A stretch of 64,000 nucleotides of DNA. Source: Rosellinia necatrix. Its lineage: Eukaryota; Ascomycota; Sordariomycetes; Xylariales; Xylariaceae. The notes under the pieces were generated by a model, which did not search any database, was not told where the DNA came from, and was given only the letters and a program-made list of their open reading frames with translations. Every line of letters begins with the position of its first letter. Within the stretch, counting starts at the first letter, position 1. Positions 52,732-62,062 of this stretch are shown here, in pieces. The translations under genes and the position numbers were made by a program. The stretch is from assembly GCA_021209875.1 (NCBI GenBank), contig JAGYVD010000009.1:992001-1056000 (forward strand), written 5' to 3'.

Positions 52732-54042
52732 ATAACTATGTTTATTATTATTAAAATTATTTAAGCTAAAAAAATTAAATAGGTTGTTATTACTACAGTT
52801 TTTATTATAACAATAGTTATTATTTTTATTTTTATTATTATAACGCTTATAAAAATTGTTTTAATATTTAATAAAAAGTTTTAAGTTATTATTTTTTTAA
52901 AAAGTTTTTATTTAACAAAATATATAAAAAATATAATAGTTGCAGTATTTAATTTATTTAAAATATTTATAGTTATATTTTATATGCTAGTTATTTAAAC
53001 ATTAGTTAATATAGCTGCTTTATTTTTGTTTTAATAGCAGGCTTTATTTTAAATAATTAATCTACAGCTTTATTAGTTTTAATATTGTTTTTAATTAGCT
53101 ATAGATTTAAGTTTTACGTTATTAAAAATTTAATATTAATATTTTTAAAAGTTTAAAAACTTTTAAACATGCTTAATTAACTTTAAAATTAAATTAAAAA
53201 ATATTTTTATAGTTTTTATATTTTTATATAAAATATTAATTAAAACGTTAGCTTATTTTTAATATTTTAAAAATAATCAACAGTTTTTAGTTTAAGCTAA
53301 GTTATTTTAGCAGCAGTATATTTTAAGTAAAAATTATATTAATTTAAAATATTTTATTAAAGTTTTTTAAAGTTGCTTATATTTAAGCTTAATATATATA
53401 ATAAAATATAATAATATAACGGTATTACAAGCTTAAAAAATTAAATATATTATTTAAAAATATTTAAATATATATATAATATATTTAAATAATTATTTTT
53501 TGTATAAATATTATTAACTATTGCTTTTAGTTTATTAATTTGCGATTTAAAAGCTATAAAAAATAAAACAGAATAAACTACGCGCGTAAAAAAATAAAAT
53601 AATAAACCTACTTTTTAAAAATTCTAACTTTTAATTATAATATATATATTTATAATTGTTTAATAAACATGTTTATTAATGTTTTTTAATAATAAATAAA
53701 AATAAATAACTTATTATATTTATAAATTTAAATAAACTTTAGTTATTAAACACGTTTAAATATATAATTTTAATAATAATAACTTTTAAAATATAAAAAT
53801 AAACTGCTAAACATTTTTTAATAACTGCTTATTTATAAGCTTTAATAAAATATATAATTTATATAAAAAAAAATAATTGCTAAAATAACGTTTTATTTAT
53901 ATTAATTATTTAGTTATAACTAGATTAAAACGCGCGCTTAAATTTTTAACTATAAATAAAATCTTTTAACTTTAAAAGATCTAAAAAATAGTGTTAATTT
54001 AATTTAATAACAAGATCTATCGGTTACATAAATATACTACTT

Positions 54043-54249
54043 TAAAAAAATTAGTATAAAAATAGAAAAAAAAATGCTTTATTAATTTTTTTGCTAAGTA
54101 GGAAATTCTAGTAAGTCTAGAATTAACCCCGGCAGGGGTGGCCGTGGGCCACCTGTTGCCAGCTGTAGCCTGTGCAACTTATCTAATCTAATCTAATAAT
54201 ACACAAGCCGTTGGCTTGATTAATACGGGCCTCTTTGGGGACTCTATCA
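54043..54249 (-). repeat. 5' LTR of B2
   Basis: In element orientation it starts with an intact TGATAGAGTCCCC (outer) and ends in a T-saturated stretch (inner). This copy shows that the original LTR begins with TG. Confidence 0.92.
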
Positions 54250-54254
54250 TTAAT

Positions 54255-54898
54255 ATAAACTTTTAATAAATAGGTTAAAAATAAAAAAAGCTGTATATAA
54301 GCTAAACAAAAAATAATTCTTGTAAAAAAACTTTAATTTTTATTTAAATTTAAGCAGTATTTATTATAAAAATATAACTAAAATTAATTAAAACACGTTT
54401 TTTAAGTTTTTTTTAATAAAATATATATTTAAGCCTGCGGCTTAAATTAAGTTAAATATTTATTATATTATTAAATATTTAAGCGCTGCTATTTCGGGTT
54501 AGATTTAGTTATTAATTAAGCTGTTTTTAAGAAAAAACAGGTAATATATTTAGCGTTATTTTTTAAAAGATTTTAAAATTAAGCTTAAAAAAACAAACTA
54601 GGCCTGCAAAGCTGTTTTATTTTATAATCCGATTTTACGCTAAATCTGCTTTAATTTATTATTTAATTATTAAATAGTTTTTATTAGCTGATTTTAAATT
54701 ATTTAAACAGTTTAAATTAAAATAGTTTTTATAGCTTAAATAAGCTTTATAACATAAAATATTAATTAATAGCTTTTTTAAGTTGCTTAAATAGTTTTAT
54801 AATGCTTTCTGCTAAGATTTAAATTAAAAAAAAAACCAAAAAGCTATAAATAAAAAATTTATTTAGTTAAAAATTTTAAACTTTAATATTATATTTGC
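54255..54898. other. Unclassified RIP-mutated AT-rich DNA
   Basis: Between B2 and solo LTR E. A slightly higher G+C patch at about 54440-54660 may be a decayed transposase, but I could not read a motif. Confidence 0.45.
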
Positions 54899-54903
54899 TG
54901 CAG

Positions 54904-55158
54904 TGTTAGAGTAGGCAAGGGGTGCCAGGCTTGGCACCACCAGTTGCCCCACTGTAAGATTAGATAAGGTGGCCCAGGCCACCTGGGCTAGCCCACTTGG
55001 GCTAGGCCCACCCACCTACCTGTACTAGTAGGTGGAATTCTAGGACTGCACCTAGAATTCCACCATCTTCATCACAACCACCTACAACACCACAAACTAG
55101 ACCAGCATACAGCAAAATACAGCTATTTACAGCTTCATACCCCTGACCAGATTTATCA
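54904..55158 (+). mobile_element. Solo LTR E (255 bp)
   Basis: Begins TGTTAGAGTAGG and ends TTATCA. Flanked by a perfect 5-bp TSD TGCAG (54899-54903 and 55159-55163). Essentially unmutated. Contains the word ATTAGATAAGG, GC-rich stems (GGTGCCAGGCTTGGCACC), and a 14-bp perfect stem GGTGGAATTCTAGG/CCTAGAATTCCACC with a 6-base loop at 55031-55064. A CA/CT-rich unstructured 3' part follows. Known: RIP needs duplications of a few hundred bases, so a short solo LTR can escape. It may equally have arrived after the last RIP cycle. Confidence 0.88.
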
Positions 55159-55163
55159 TGCAG

Positions 55164-56405
55164 GTTTAAGTAGTAGTTTTAAAATTAATATTATTATTTA
55201 AATAATTAATAATATTTTAAGTTATTTTAAAATAAATATAAGTTAAGTTTTAATTAAATTATTAAATTATAACTAAGTTATAAAACAACTAATTTATTTT
55301 AAGCTTTTTTTTTAATATAAATTAGTTTTTATATATGTTTTTATAACAATAATATATATGCTTATAACAGCATAAAATTAAACCAGTTTTAATATAGTTA
55401 TAATTATTTTATTTATTATAAAGTTTATTTTTTAATAAAATATGTTTAAATATAAGTTATTTTTAATTTAATTTATTATTAAACTAATATAGTTTATTTT
55501 TTTAAAATTATAATTAATAAATAATTAAATTTTTATTTTTAATTTTATTTTAATTATAAAACAGCTATATATAAAATTATTAAATAATATTTTATATAAG
55601 CTGCTATAAAAAATTATTATTTTTAGTTTATATATTAAATTTAATTTATATATTATATAAACAAAATTATTTATAGCTAAAGCTATATATAATTATAATT
55701 TAAATAATTATATATAAATTATTATAAAAATTAAAAACTTTATATTTAAATAAAAATATTATTTATATTATAATAATTTTTTTTAGTTTATATATAAAAT
55801 TATAGCTGTATTTAAAATATATATGTTTTTATTTATAGCTTAATTAAATTTATTAATTTAAAGTTGCTATAAAATATTATTATAATTTATTTTTAATCGA
55901 TTTTAAAAACTAGCCTGTTATTAATTAAACTATAAAAATAACTTATATATTTTAATAAATTTAAAATTTAAATTTAAGCTTTTTAAACAAGCTAAATTTA
56001 ATTTAATTTTAAATTTAAGTCGGTTTAACTAAAGTTTTTTTTTTTTTATGTTTAAAACGTTATAAATAAAAATATAGCTTGTATTAAGCGAATTTTTTTT
56101 AAAAACAAAAAATATTTATTATATTAGTTCTAGCTTGTTTTTAAAAAAATTATAAGTTTAATTTAATATAAATATAAATTAATAATAAGTTAAAAATTAT
56201 AATATTATTTATATCGCTAAAAATTTAGTTTATATAATTATTAAAAATAAAGCTTTAGTTTATATATTTTTGCTGCGTTATTAATTTTAAAACAAAAAAC
56301 ATTGTTATAAATATAATATTATTATAGCTTTTAAACGTTTTTTAATATTAAAATATTTAATTTATTATTTTTTATTTTATTTTAATAAATAAATTTAAAG
56401 CTATT
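55164..56405. other. Unclassified RIP-mutated AT-rich DNA, right edge of the block
   Basis: Very AT-rich with no LTR or motif. Composition returns to normal at about 56405 (AAGAGTTGGGGTTATAAAAG). Confidence 0.5.
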
Positions 56406-56938
56406 TCAAGCTTAATATGCTTAAGAGTTGGGGTTATAAAAGGGGAAGTTAGGTGGTAGAGCTTTGACCTTAGTAGAACCCAATCATAAACAATATAAAA
56501 ACAACTAGAGAAAACCTTAAAAAGAAGCCTAGAAATTCTGGTCCTTGGTCGTGTTCTCGTCTGGTTTTCACGTCATAGGAGTTGTTGTTGCCTGTTAAAG
56601 TACCGACACGAACAATACATTAGTGGATCCTAGGCATTGAAAATATGCATACACTACCTGTATGTATGTTTGTACCTGTTACAGCGATAAATTTAGATTT
56701 TAGTGCAAGGGTATGACGTGGTACGGATCTGCATCCATCCATCCCACCGCACTTGACCGTGACTGAATGACGGTGGCCTAGGCTAGGTATTTAATAACTA
56801 CGGCCTTCCCTCTCTCGTAAGAGGAATGCCCTGAACCAATGTATCGACGAGCGACGTGTTTTGATCTCGACGCCGCTCCTTGATCGGGCTGGACCTACCA
56901 CGAAAGACAGAGAGAGAGAAAAAGAGAAAAGGAGAAAA

Positions 56939-56972
<34 letters not shown>

Positions 56973-57018
56973 GGAGAGAAGCGCTTAAAAAACCCCCCCC
57001 AAAAAGAGGGTAGAGAAA
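56406..57018. other. Upstream region of the HET gene
   Basis: Normal composition after the AT block. Ends in an 80-bp GA-rich leader just before the start codon. No separate gene. Confidence 0.5.
56908..56980. repeat. (AG)n-rich microsatellite in the HET leader
   Basis: Runs of AG interrupted by AAAAG / GGAG, about 73 bp, ending some 40 bases upstream of the HET ATG. It is followed by runs of A and C (AAAAAACCCCCCCCAAAAAG) close to the start. Confidence 0.9.
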
Positions 57019-59478
57019 ATGGCTGACACGAACACCAAGGCGGTCTGGAGGCAACACCTGTACCTCCAGACACGGCTGAAGGAGCGGAACGGCCGCATCC
57101 GCCTGCTCACCATCCAGCCCCGGCAGTACGCGGCCTCGAGGCCGGAGGCGCCGGCGGACACGATCCACTGCTTCCTGCGGCTGGCGGAGCTGGGGAGGGA
57201 GCACCCGCCGTTCACGGTCGTCTCCCACCGCTGGCGGGCGGCGGACGAAGAAGAAGAAGAAGACGACGACAACGACAACGCAGCGAACGCGGACACGGGG
57301 GCTCGGCCGGTGCTCGTGAACGGCGCGGTCGTGCCCGTGTCGGCGGGGCTGTTCGAGCTGCTGCGGCACCTGCAGCGGGAGGCCGAGGCGGCCGTCGTCT
57401 GGGTCGCGGCGCTCTGCGTCAACCACGCCGACGCGGGCGAGACCGAGCGCTCGGTGCAGGTGGCGCAGCTGGCGCGCATCTACGCGGCCGCGGAGAAGAC
57501 GCTGGTCTGGCTCGGCCCGGCCGCCGACCGCAGCGACGAGGCCATGCGCGTCCTGCGCCGTCTCGCCGACGAGCAGCTCACCCTCGGCGCCTACGTCGCC
57601 GGCTGGACGCCGCAGCTCGGCCACCAGCTCGCGCAGAAGGTTCTGCCCGTCAGGTTATTCTCCACCGGCGGCGGCGGCGGCGGGTCCGTCACCTCCATCG
57701 CCACCACCACCACCACCACCTCCACCACTACTGCCTCTACTGCTGCCGCTACCGCGGGGGCCCCGATAGAGCTGCAGAGGGAGCTGGAGGCGCTACGGGC
57801 GCCACTGAAGGCGCTCATGGCGCGCGTCTACTGGACGGACCTGTGGTCGCTCGTCGAGCTGTGCATGTCGCCGCGCGGCGTCGTCGTCTGCGGCGGCCAC
57901 GGGCTCGCGCTCGACCACTTCTACGCTGCCGCCCGCGCCCTCGACCACATCATCAACCACCTGACGTACTCGAAGTGGCTGGCGTCGGCCACCGCCGCCG
58001 CCGCCTCTGCCGCCGGAGCGAGCCCGGACCCCACGACGACGACGACGACGACGACGACGGCGGTGCCGGCGCTGAGCAGCGAGGAGGTGTCGAACCTATC
58101 GCAGTCGCCGGCCCTGCGCGTCCTCGGCCGCCGCGAGGACCACCGCCGCGACGCCGACTCCTGGCTCAAGTCCCCCGACAACCCGCTCTTCGCGCTGCTC
58201 AGCCGGTTCTACGCCGTGCTGCTGTCGGATCCCACTTCCGTCTCCTTCGCTTCCTCCTCTTCATCGTCTTCATCATCTTCTTCGTCTCTGTCCTCCCGAA
58301 ACCCACTCCCCCCGCTCCACGTCGCCGACCCGCGCGACAAGATCTACGCCCTCGCGTGCCTGGCCACGGACGTCGCCGAGCTCGGCGTCGCGGTCGACTA
58401 CGCCCGGCCCGTCGACGACGTGTACGCCGACGCCTCGGCTGCGTTCCTGCGGAAGCACCCGCGCGCCCTGCAGCTCGCGCGCGGCACCGCCGGCGCCAGC
58501 ACTACTACGACAGGGGGAGGAGGAGGAGGAGGAGAATTGGCGTCGTGGGCGATCGACTGGGAGCGCGTCCGGCCGCCGCCGTCGTCGTATCTGACGTCCG
58601 CGGCGGCGGCGGTAGAGCGGCCGTTCAACGCCTGCGGGCCCGCGGACGCGAGGTTCTACCGCGCCGACACCGCCACGCCCGGACAGGTCGCGCTCAAGGT
58701 CGGCGTCGTCGACGGCGTCGAGGAGGTCGGCACGCCGTACCGGATGACTACCGGGAAGGGGGAAGGGGAGGGGAAAGGAGAGGGGGATAACTCTCAGACG
58801 GTCGAACAGAGGCAGCGCACCTACCTCGCGGAGATCAGGCAGTTCTGGGAGGACTCGACGGCGTCGCTCAGCTCGCCGTACTTCGCGGAGCAGGCGGCCG
58901 TGGCGCTGGCCAAGATCCCCGTCGGCGACATCGAGGCCGGCGGCGGCGGCGCGTTCGCGAGGGCGTCGTCTGCTACTGTCGCAGGGTACGAGAGGACTGT
59001 CGCCGCGCTGTTCCCGGCCGGGGAGGTGGAGGATGAGGCGCCCGTGGAAGGGGAGGGGAGGAGAGGGAGAGGGAAGGGAAGAGGGGGAGAAGGCGCAGGA
59101 GAAGGAGAAGGGGGAGAAGGGGGAGGGGGAGGAGGTGGCGGTGGTGGCGGTGGGGGAGAAGAAGGGCCCGAGCGCGCCGTACCTCGCCGCCATGGCGCGC
59201 ATGGCGGGCCGCAGGCCCTTCCGCTCCAAGGGCGGCTACGTCGGCCTCGGCCCCGCGGATCTCGCGGTTGGTGACACCGTGGCTATCCCGTACGGCTCGC
59301 CCGTGCCCTTTGCGTTCCGGCGCCGCAGCGGCGGCGGCGGCGTCGGGGATGGGGACGGGGACGGGGGGGGGAGGACGTGGTGGTGTATCGCCTCGTTGGC
59401 GAGGTGTACGTCTTTGGCATCATGGACGGCGAGTTCATGAAGGTGCATAGGCAGGAGACTGTGTTGCGTGTTGTGTAG
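57019..59478 (+). CDS. HET-domain (heterokaryon incompatibility) protein; frame changes twice near the C-terminus
   Basis: Seen: from ATG 57019 the domain runs IRLLTIQP (27-34), FTVVSHRW (65-72), RPVLVNGAVVPVSAGL (96-111), VVWVAALCVNHADAGETERS (126-145) then VQVAQLARIYAAAEKTLVWLG (147-167). These are the conserved blocks of the HET domain (family: ALSYxWG, DALCINQ-D-xxERxxQV, VWLG). Later come a WSLVELCMSPRGVVVCGG block, DPRDKIYALACLA and SWAIDWE. Low-complexity Gly, Thr, Ser and Asp/Glu inserts, encoded by trinucleotide repeats, interrupt it. In one frame it stops at 59274. The expected C-terminal motifs (RRPFRSKGGYVGLGPADL, PYGSPVPF) lie in the +1 frame at about 59130-59335, and the last motif (YRLVGEVYVFGIMDGEFM, stop 59476-59478) is back in the first frame. 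Known: HET proteins trigger cell death after fusion of unlike hyphae. The gene is far more GC-rich than its neighbours. Confidence 0.8.
59036..59160 (+). repeat. G/A-rich low-complexity tract in the HET gene (first frame change)
   Basis: An almost pure GGGAGA/GGAGGT tract encoding Gly/Glu. The reading frame that keeps homology moves by one base somewhere in it: one extra base, or two missing. Confidence 0.7.
59363..59371 (+). repeat. Run of nine G in the HET gene (second frame change)
   Basis: With ten (or seven) G's, the GYVGLGPADL frame would continue directly into DVVVYRLVGEVYVFGIMDG. With nine it does not. A classic slippage or sequencing-error site. Confidence 0.75.
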
Positions 59479-61586
59479 GACACAAAGCTTTTTTTTTTTT
59501 TCTCATTCTTACTTGGTTTTTAACAAGCGCTGCGAGGTTGGGTTTCGAGACTTTATCGGACCACCCATTTTCTTTCACGTTGTTTCTTGCCCGTGCGATT
59601 ACGGACGAGCCTTGGGTTTGCTTTTTGAGCATTTTGACATACCTAGGAATACAATATAGAACTATACCCCGGACGTTAGTCATTTTATGCACCCGCCTCT
59701 CTCTACAATAAACCGACGCTCTCTTCGTGTTTCCTTGAGTGCCTTTGCCTCTATGTTGTGACTATGGCTACCAATTTGGCTTGGGAATTATGGTAGATTC
59801 AGGCACCTTTTGTACTGTGCGCTATTTAGACTTACAGCTACGATGTTCTTTATTTACATTGCCTCACTAGAGGCAACCTTGAAAATATGTGGTGAATGAG
59901 CACAGACTATCTCATCATATCATCGTATAGTATCACTAAATGAGTGGTGGGTGCGACTATATTGGACTCGTACGTAGTATGCATGCTGTCGCACTAGTAT
60001 ATAGTGCGGGCGGGGACTAACAACCAAGGCTTTACCATACCGCCGAATAGGATCTTTCGGTTCAGTTGTCAAGGCCAATGATGCTACGAATAAGGAAGGT
60101 GAATTATTGCCGCAAGATCTTAGCAGGGCGGGCGTATTCGAAGATATCGAAATACGGGAATGATGTCGGTCTATTTATGTGTCTGAAAGACCATGACTGT
60201 CGGATCTGGGAGGCATGTGAAAGCGGGGGGGTTTCCATGGCACTGGGTTCGCAAGATGCGTGATATTCTTGCTACACAAGGTCCCAAGACGTCCCATTTT
60301 CACAGGACGCAACAGCACGGGCGATCCAATACCGAGGGCCGCGCGCGGGCTTCCGATTGATTTCGGATGCTGTGCTACCGTGGCGGGCTAGGGCAGCTTT
60401 AGGCGATTTCGGTGTAAATGGACACAAGATGTCCCTCAGGCACCAAGGGGAAAAAAAAAAAAAAAAAAAAGAAACCAATTTGCTCTAGATAGTAGGCTCT
60501 GCGTATCAGTCATTTATCCCGCTCAACAGTTTTCAGAATAGCCTGGCATTTGACAACTCTCCAGCCACAAGATGGACGCCATCACACAAACAGTCCCGGT
60601 CGGCGAGCACGGTGAGAAGCCGTGCTCGAGGATGCAAATCCCCACATCGTTCACCTCCGAATGGCAAACATCGGATCCCAGTTCGGACAGTCCGGCGAGG
60701 CGACAGACGTTGACCCTGCGGATAAAACCGTACATGTGGTGTGTCGACACCGGGGTGTTGCTGTTTGTCGCGGGCCTCTTTGCTCGCGCTCTACAGAAGT
60801 AAAATACTTGTAGGAGCCGGGGAGAGGAACTGGGAATTGGGGATTGGGGAGTTGGGACTGGATGTAAGCGACATCCCACCCTTCCAGGAATTGCTCTATC
60901 CATCTCACCAACTAACGTGCGATTGCGCGGAAGGGCGTTACGGGGTTGGTTTTGTACAGCGCCTTACACCTCTACAAGGCGGGTGGGGGGGATTGGTGGT
61001 ACCGACTGGCGCACATAAACTTGCGCCTATCGAGAATGTGCAGCGGAAACCAACGAGGAGCGACTGTAAGAATTGGGGTCTGGACTTGGTGTACTGCTCG
61101 TGGTGGCAAAAGAGACAAAAATGATGTTACCGTGGACTCACACCGAGTCCGCGCGAATTACCGCTATCGCGCCATCTACGGCGGAGAGCAGAATTGTGGC
61201 TCCATAAACGGGGGGCATCCGAACTTTCATGAATGATGGTGATGATCTGTTCGATGGCAATGAAATGTATGCCTGGGACGACAGGCAGCTGGACTGGTTG
61301 GTGGAGATGATGAGAGAGATACCTTATAACTATACCTAGCGTGTTGGCTGGAGGGCACGAGTGTAAGAGAGGATTAATACCACCCTACTCATTAATAAAT
61401 TAGACGTATAAAGAATATATATGAGCGGATTCAGTGATATATTTTTCCTTCTAACGTGTTGCTGGTAACGGTATTCTCGGGTTAAGCTAGGCCAGTTTCG
61501 GTGTACTACACCAAGTTCCGTGACCGGGGTCTAATCTTGCCGCTATCACCTCTACTTGCCGCATTCGTTCCATCAACAATCAAGTA
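59479..61586. other. Intergenic, about 2.1 kb
   Basis: T-run at 59490-59501 and A-run at about 60449-60470. Small frames at 60570-61236 are unrecognised. A short stretch at 61232-61340 looks somewhat protein-like but lacks a support exon (see rejected list). Confidence 0.45.
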
Positions 61587-61657
61587 GCATCAGTGGTTTA
61601 GTGGTAAAATCCATCGTTGCCATCGATGGGCCCCGTGTTCGATTCACGGCTGATGCA
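61587..61657 (+). tRNA. tRNA-Gly (anticodon GCC)
   Basis: A complete 71-base cloverleaf. Acceptor stem GCATCAG/CTGATGC with discriminator A at 61657. D arm with A box TGGTTTAGTGG (61594-61604). Anticodon stem CATCG/CGATG with loop TTGCCAT; GCC at 61619-61621 reads GGC (and GGU by wobble). T stem CCGTG/CACGG with loop TTCGATT (B box 61637-61645). No intron. Transcribed by RNA polymerase III. CCA is not encoded. Confidence 0.97.
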
Positions 61658-62062
61658 TTTGTTTTTATTTTTTCTTCAGCTTTTTGCATAGCTGTTGCAA
61701 CCGTGAGTAGTGTGCGGTTTTGGATAAAAGACTCATATAACAGCAATCTGAACTCTTTTAGGACTGGACTGGACTGGACAGGACATCCCCTTTTCTTGAT
61801 TTTTGGTTTTACTATCACATGTGTTGATTTGGTACGATTTATATCGTATAAATTTTTCTTTCTTTCTTTCTTTCTTTTTTTTTTTTTTTTTTGGCTAAAC
61901 AGAAGCTGACTTATCTAGTCTTGCTAGAAATACTACCGCCACGTCGACCCGTCGTGTCGGCAACTCATCATCATACTTTACTTACTGCTCACGCCCGCTC
62001 ACTTAACTGACTCACGCAGTTACTTACTTACTTATTTGCTTTACTTCCGTACTTACCACCGA
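61658..62062. other. Intergenic with simple repeats
   Basis: After the tRNA terminator: a GGACT pentamer array at about 61760-61782, (TTTC)n followed by a long T-run at about 61857-61892, and ACTTACTT repeats at about 62018-62035. No gene. Confidence 0.6.
61662..61673 (+). terminator. Pol III T-run terminator of tRNA-Gly
   Basis: TTTTT at 61662-61666 and a further T6 run just after, 5-16 bases beyond the tRNA. Position and sequence fit RNA polymerase III termination. Confidence 0.8.

Larger units (their letters stand above)
46502..54249 (-). mobile_element. Element B2: second copy of Gypsy family B, inverted
   Basis: LTRs of 207 bp at 54043-54249 (5', in element orientation) and 46502-46708 (3'). 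TSD ATTAA read on the minus strand (TTAAT at 46497-46501 and 54250-54254). Its reverse complement matches B1 throughout. For example, the B1 integrase relic at 29440-29605 corresponds to about 47560-47720 here. It carries solo LTR D at 52549-52731; without D and its TSD it is about 7.56 kb. Fully RIP-mutated. B1 and B2 together provide the duplicated substrate RIP needs. Confidence 0.93.
20640..56405. other. RIP-mutated AT-rich block of nested LTR retrotransposons
   Basis: Two lines I counted inside (26641-26700 and 48121-48180) have 6 and 5 G+C in 60 bases. The few longer frames (64-103 codons at 26692, 32637, 33087 and 44208, minus strand) are Ile/Phe/Leu-rich readings of low-complexity DNA, not genes. 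LTR pairs, TSDs and decayed pol motifs account for most of the block; the remainder is listed as unclassified. Known: RIP in Pezizomycotina converts C to T in duplicated DNA during the sexual cycle and leaves such AT-rich, usually heterochromatic tracts. Confidence 0.95.

Noticed and set aside
21620..55158. Ribozyme (hammerhead-type) in the hairpin-rich LTRs
   Set aside because: The core words CTGATGA and a matching GAAA in the correct arrangement are not present in the LTRs I read.
56791..59229. Large minus- and plus-strand frames overlapping the HET gene (for example 58273-59229 minus, 57843-58790 plus)
   Set aside because: Arg/Ala-rich readings of a very GC-rich gene in wrong frames; the HET frame has the conserved motifs.
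61232..61340. Protein-like 36-codon stretch (DGDDLFDGNEMYAWDDRQLD) ending in TAG
   Set aside because: No upstream exon in a joinable phase with good splice signals was found, and an in-frame stop lies just upstream. Too short to call.
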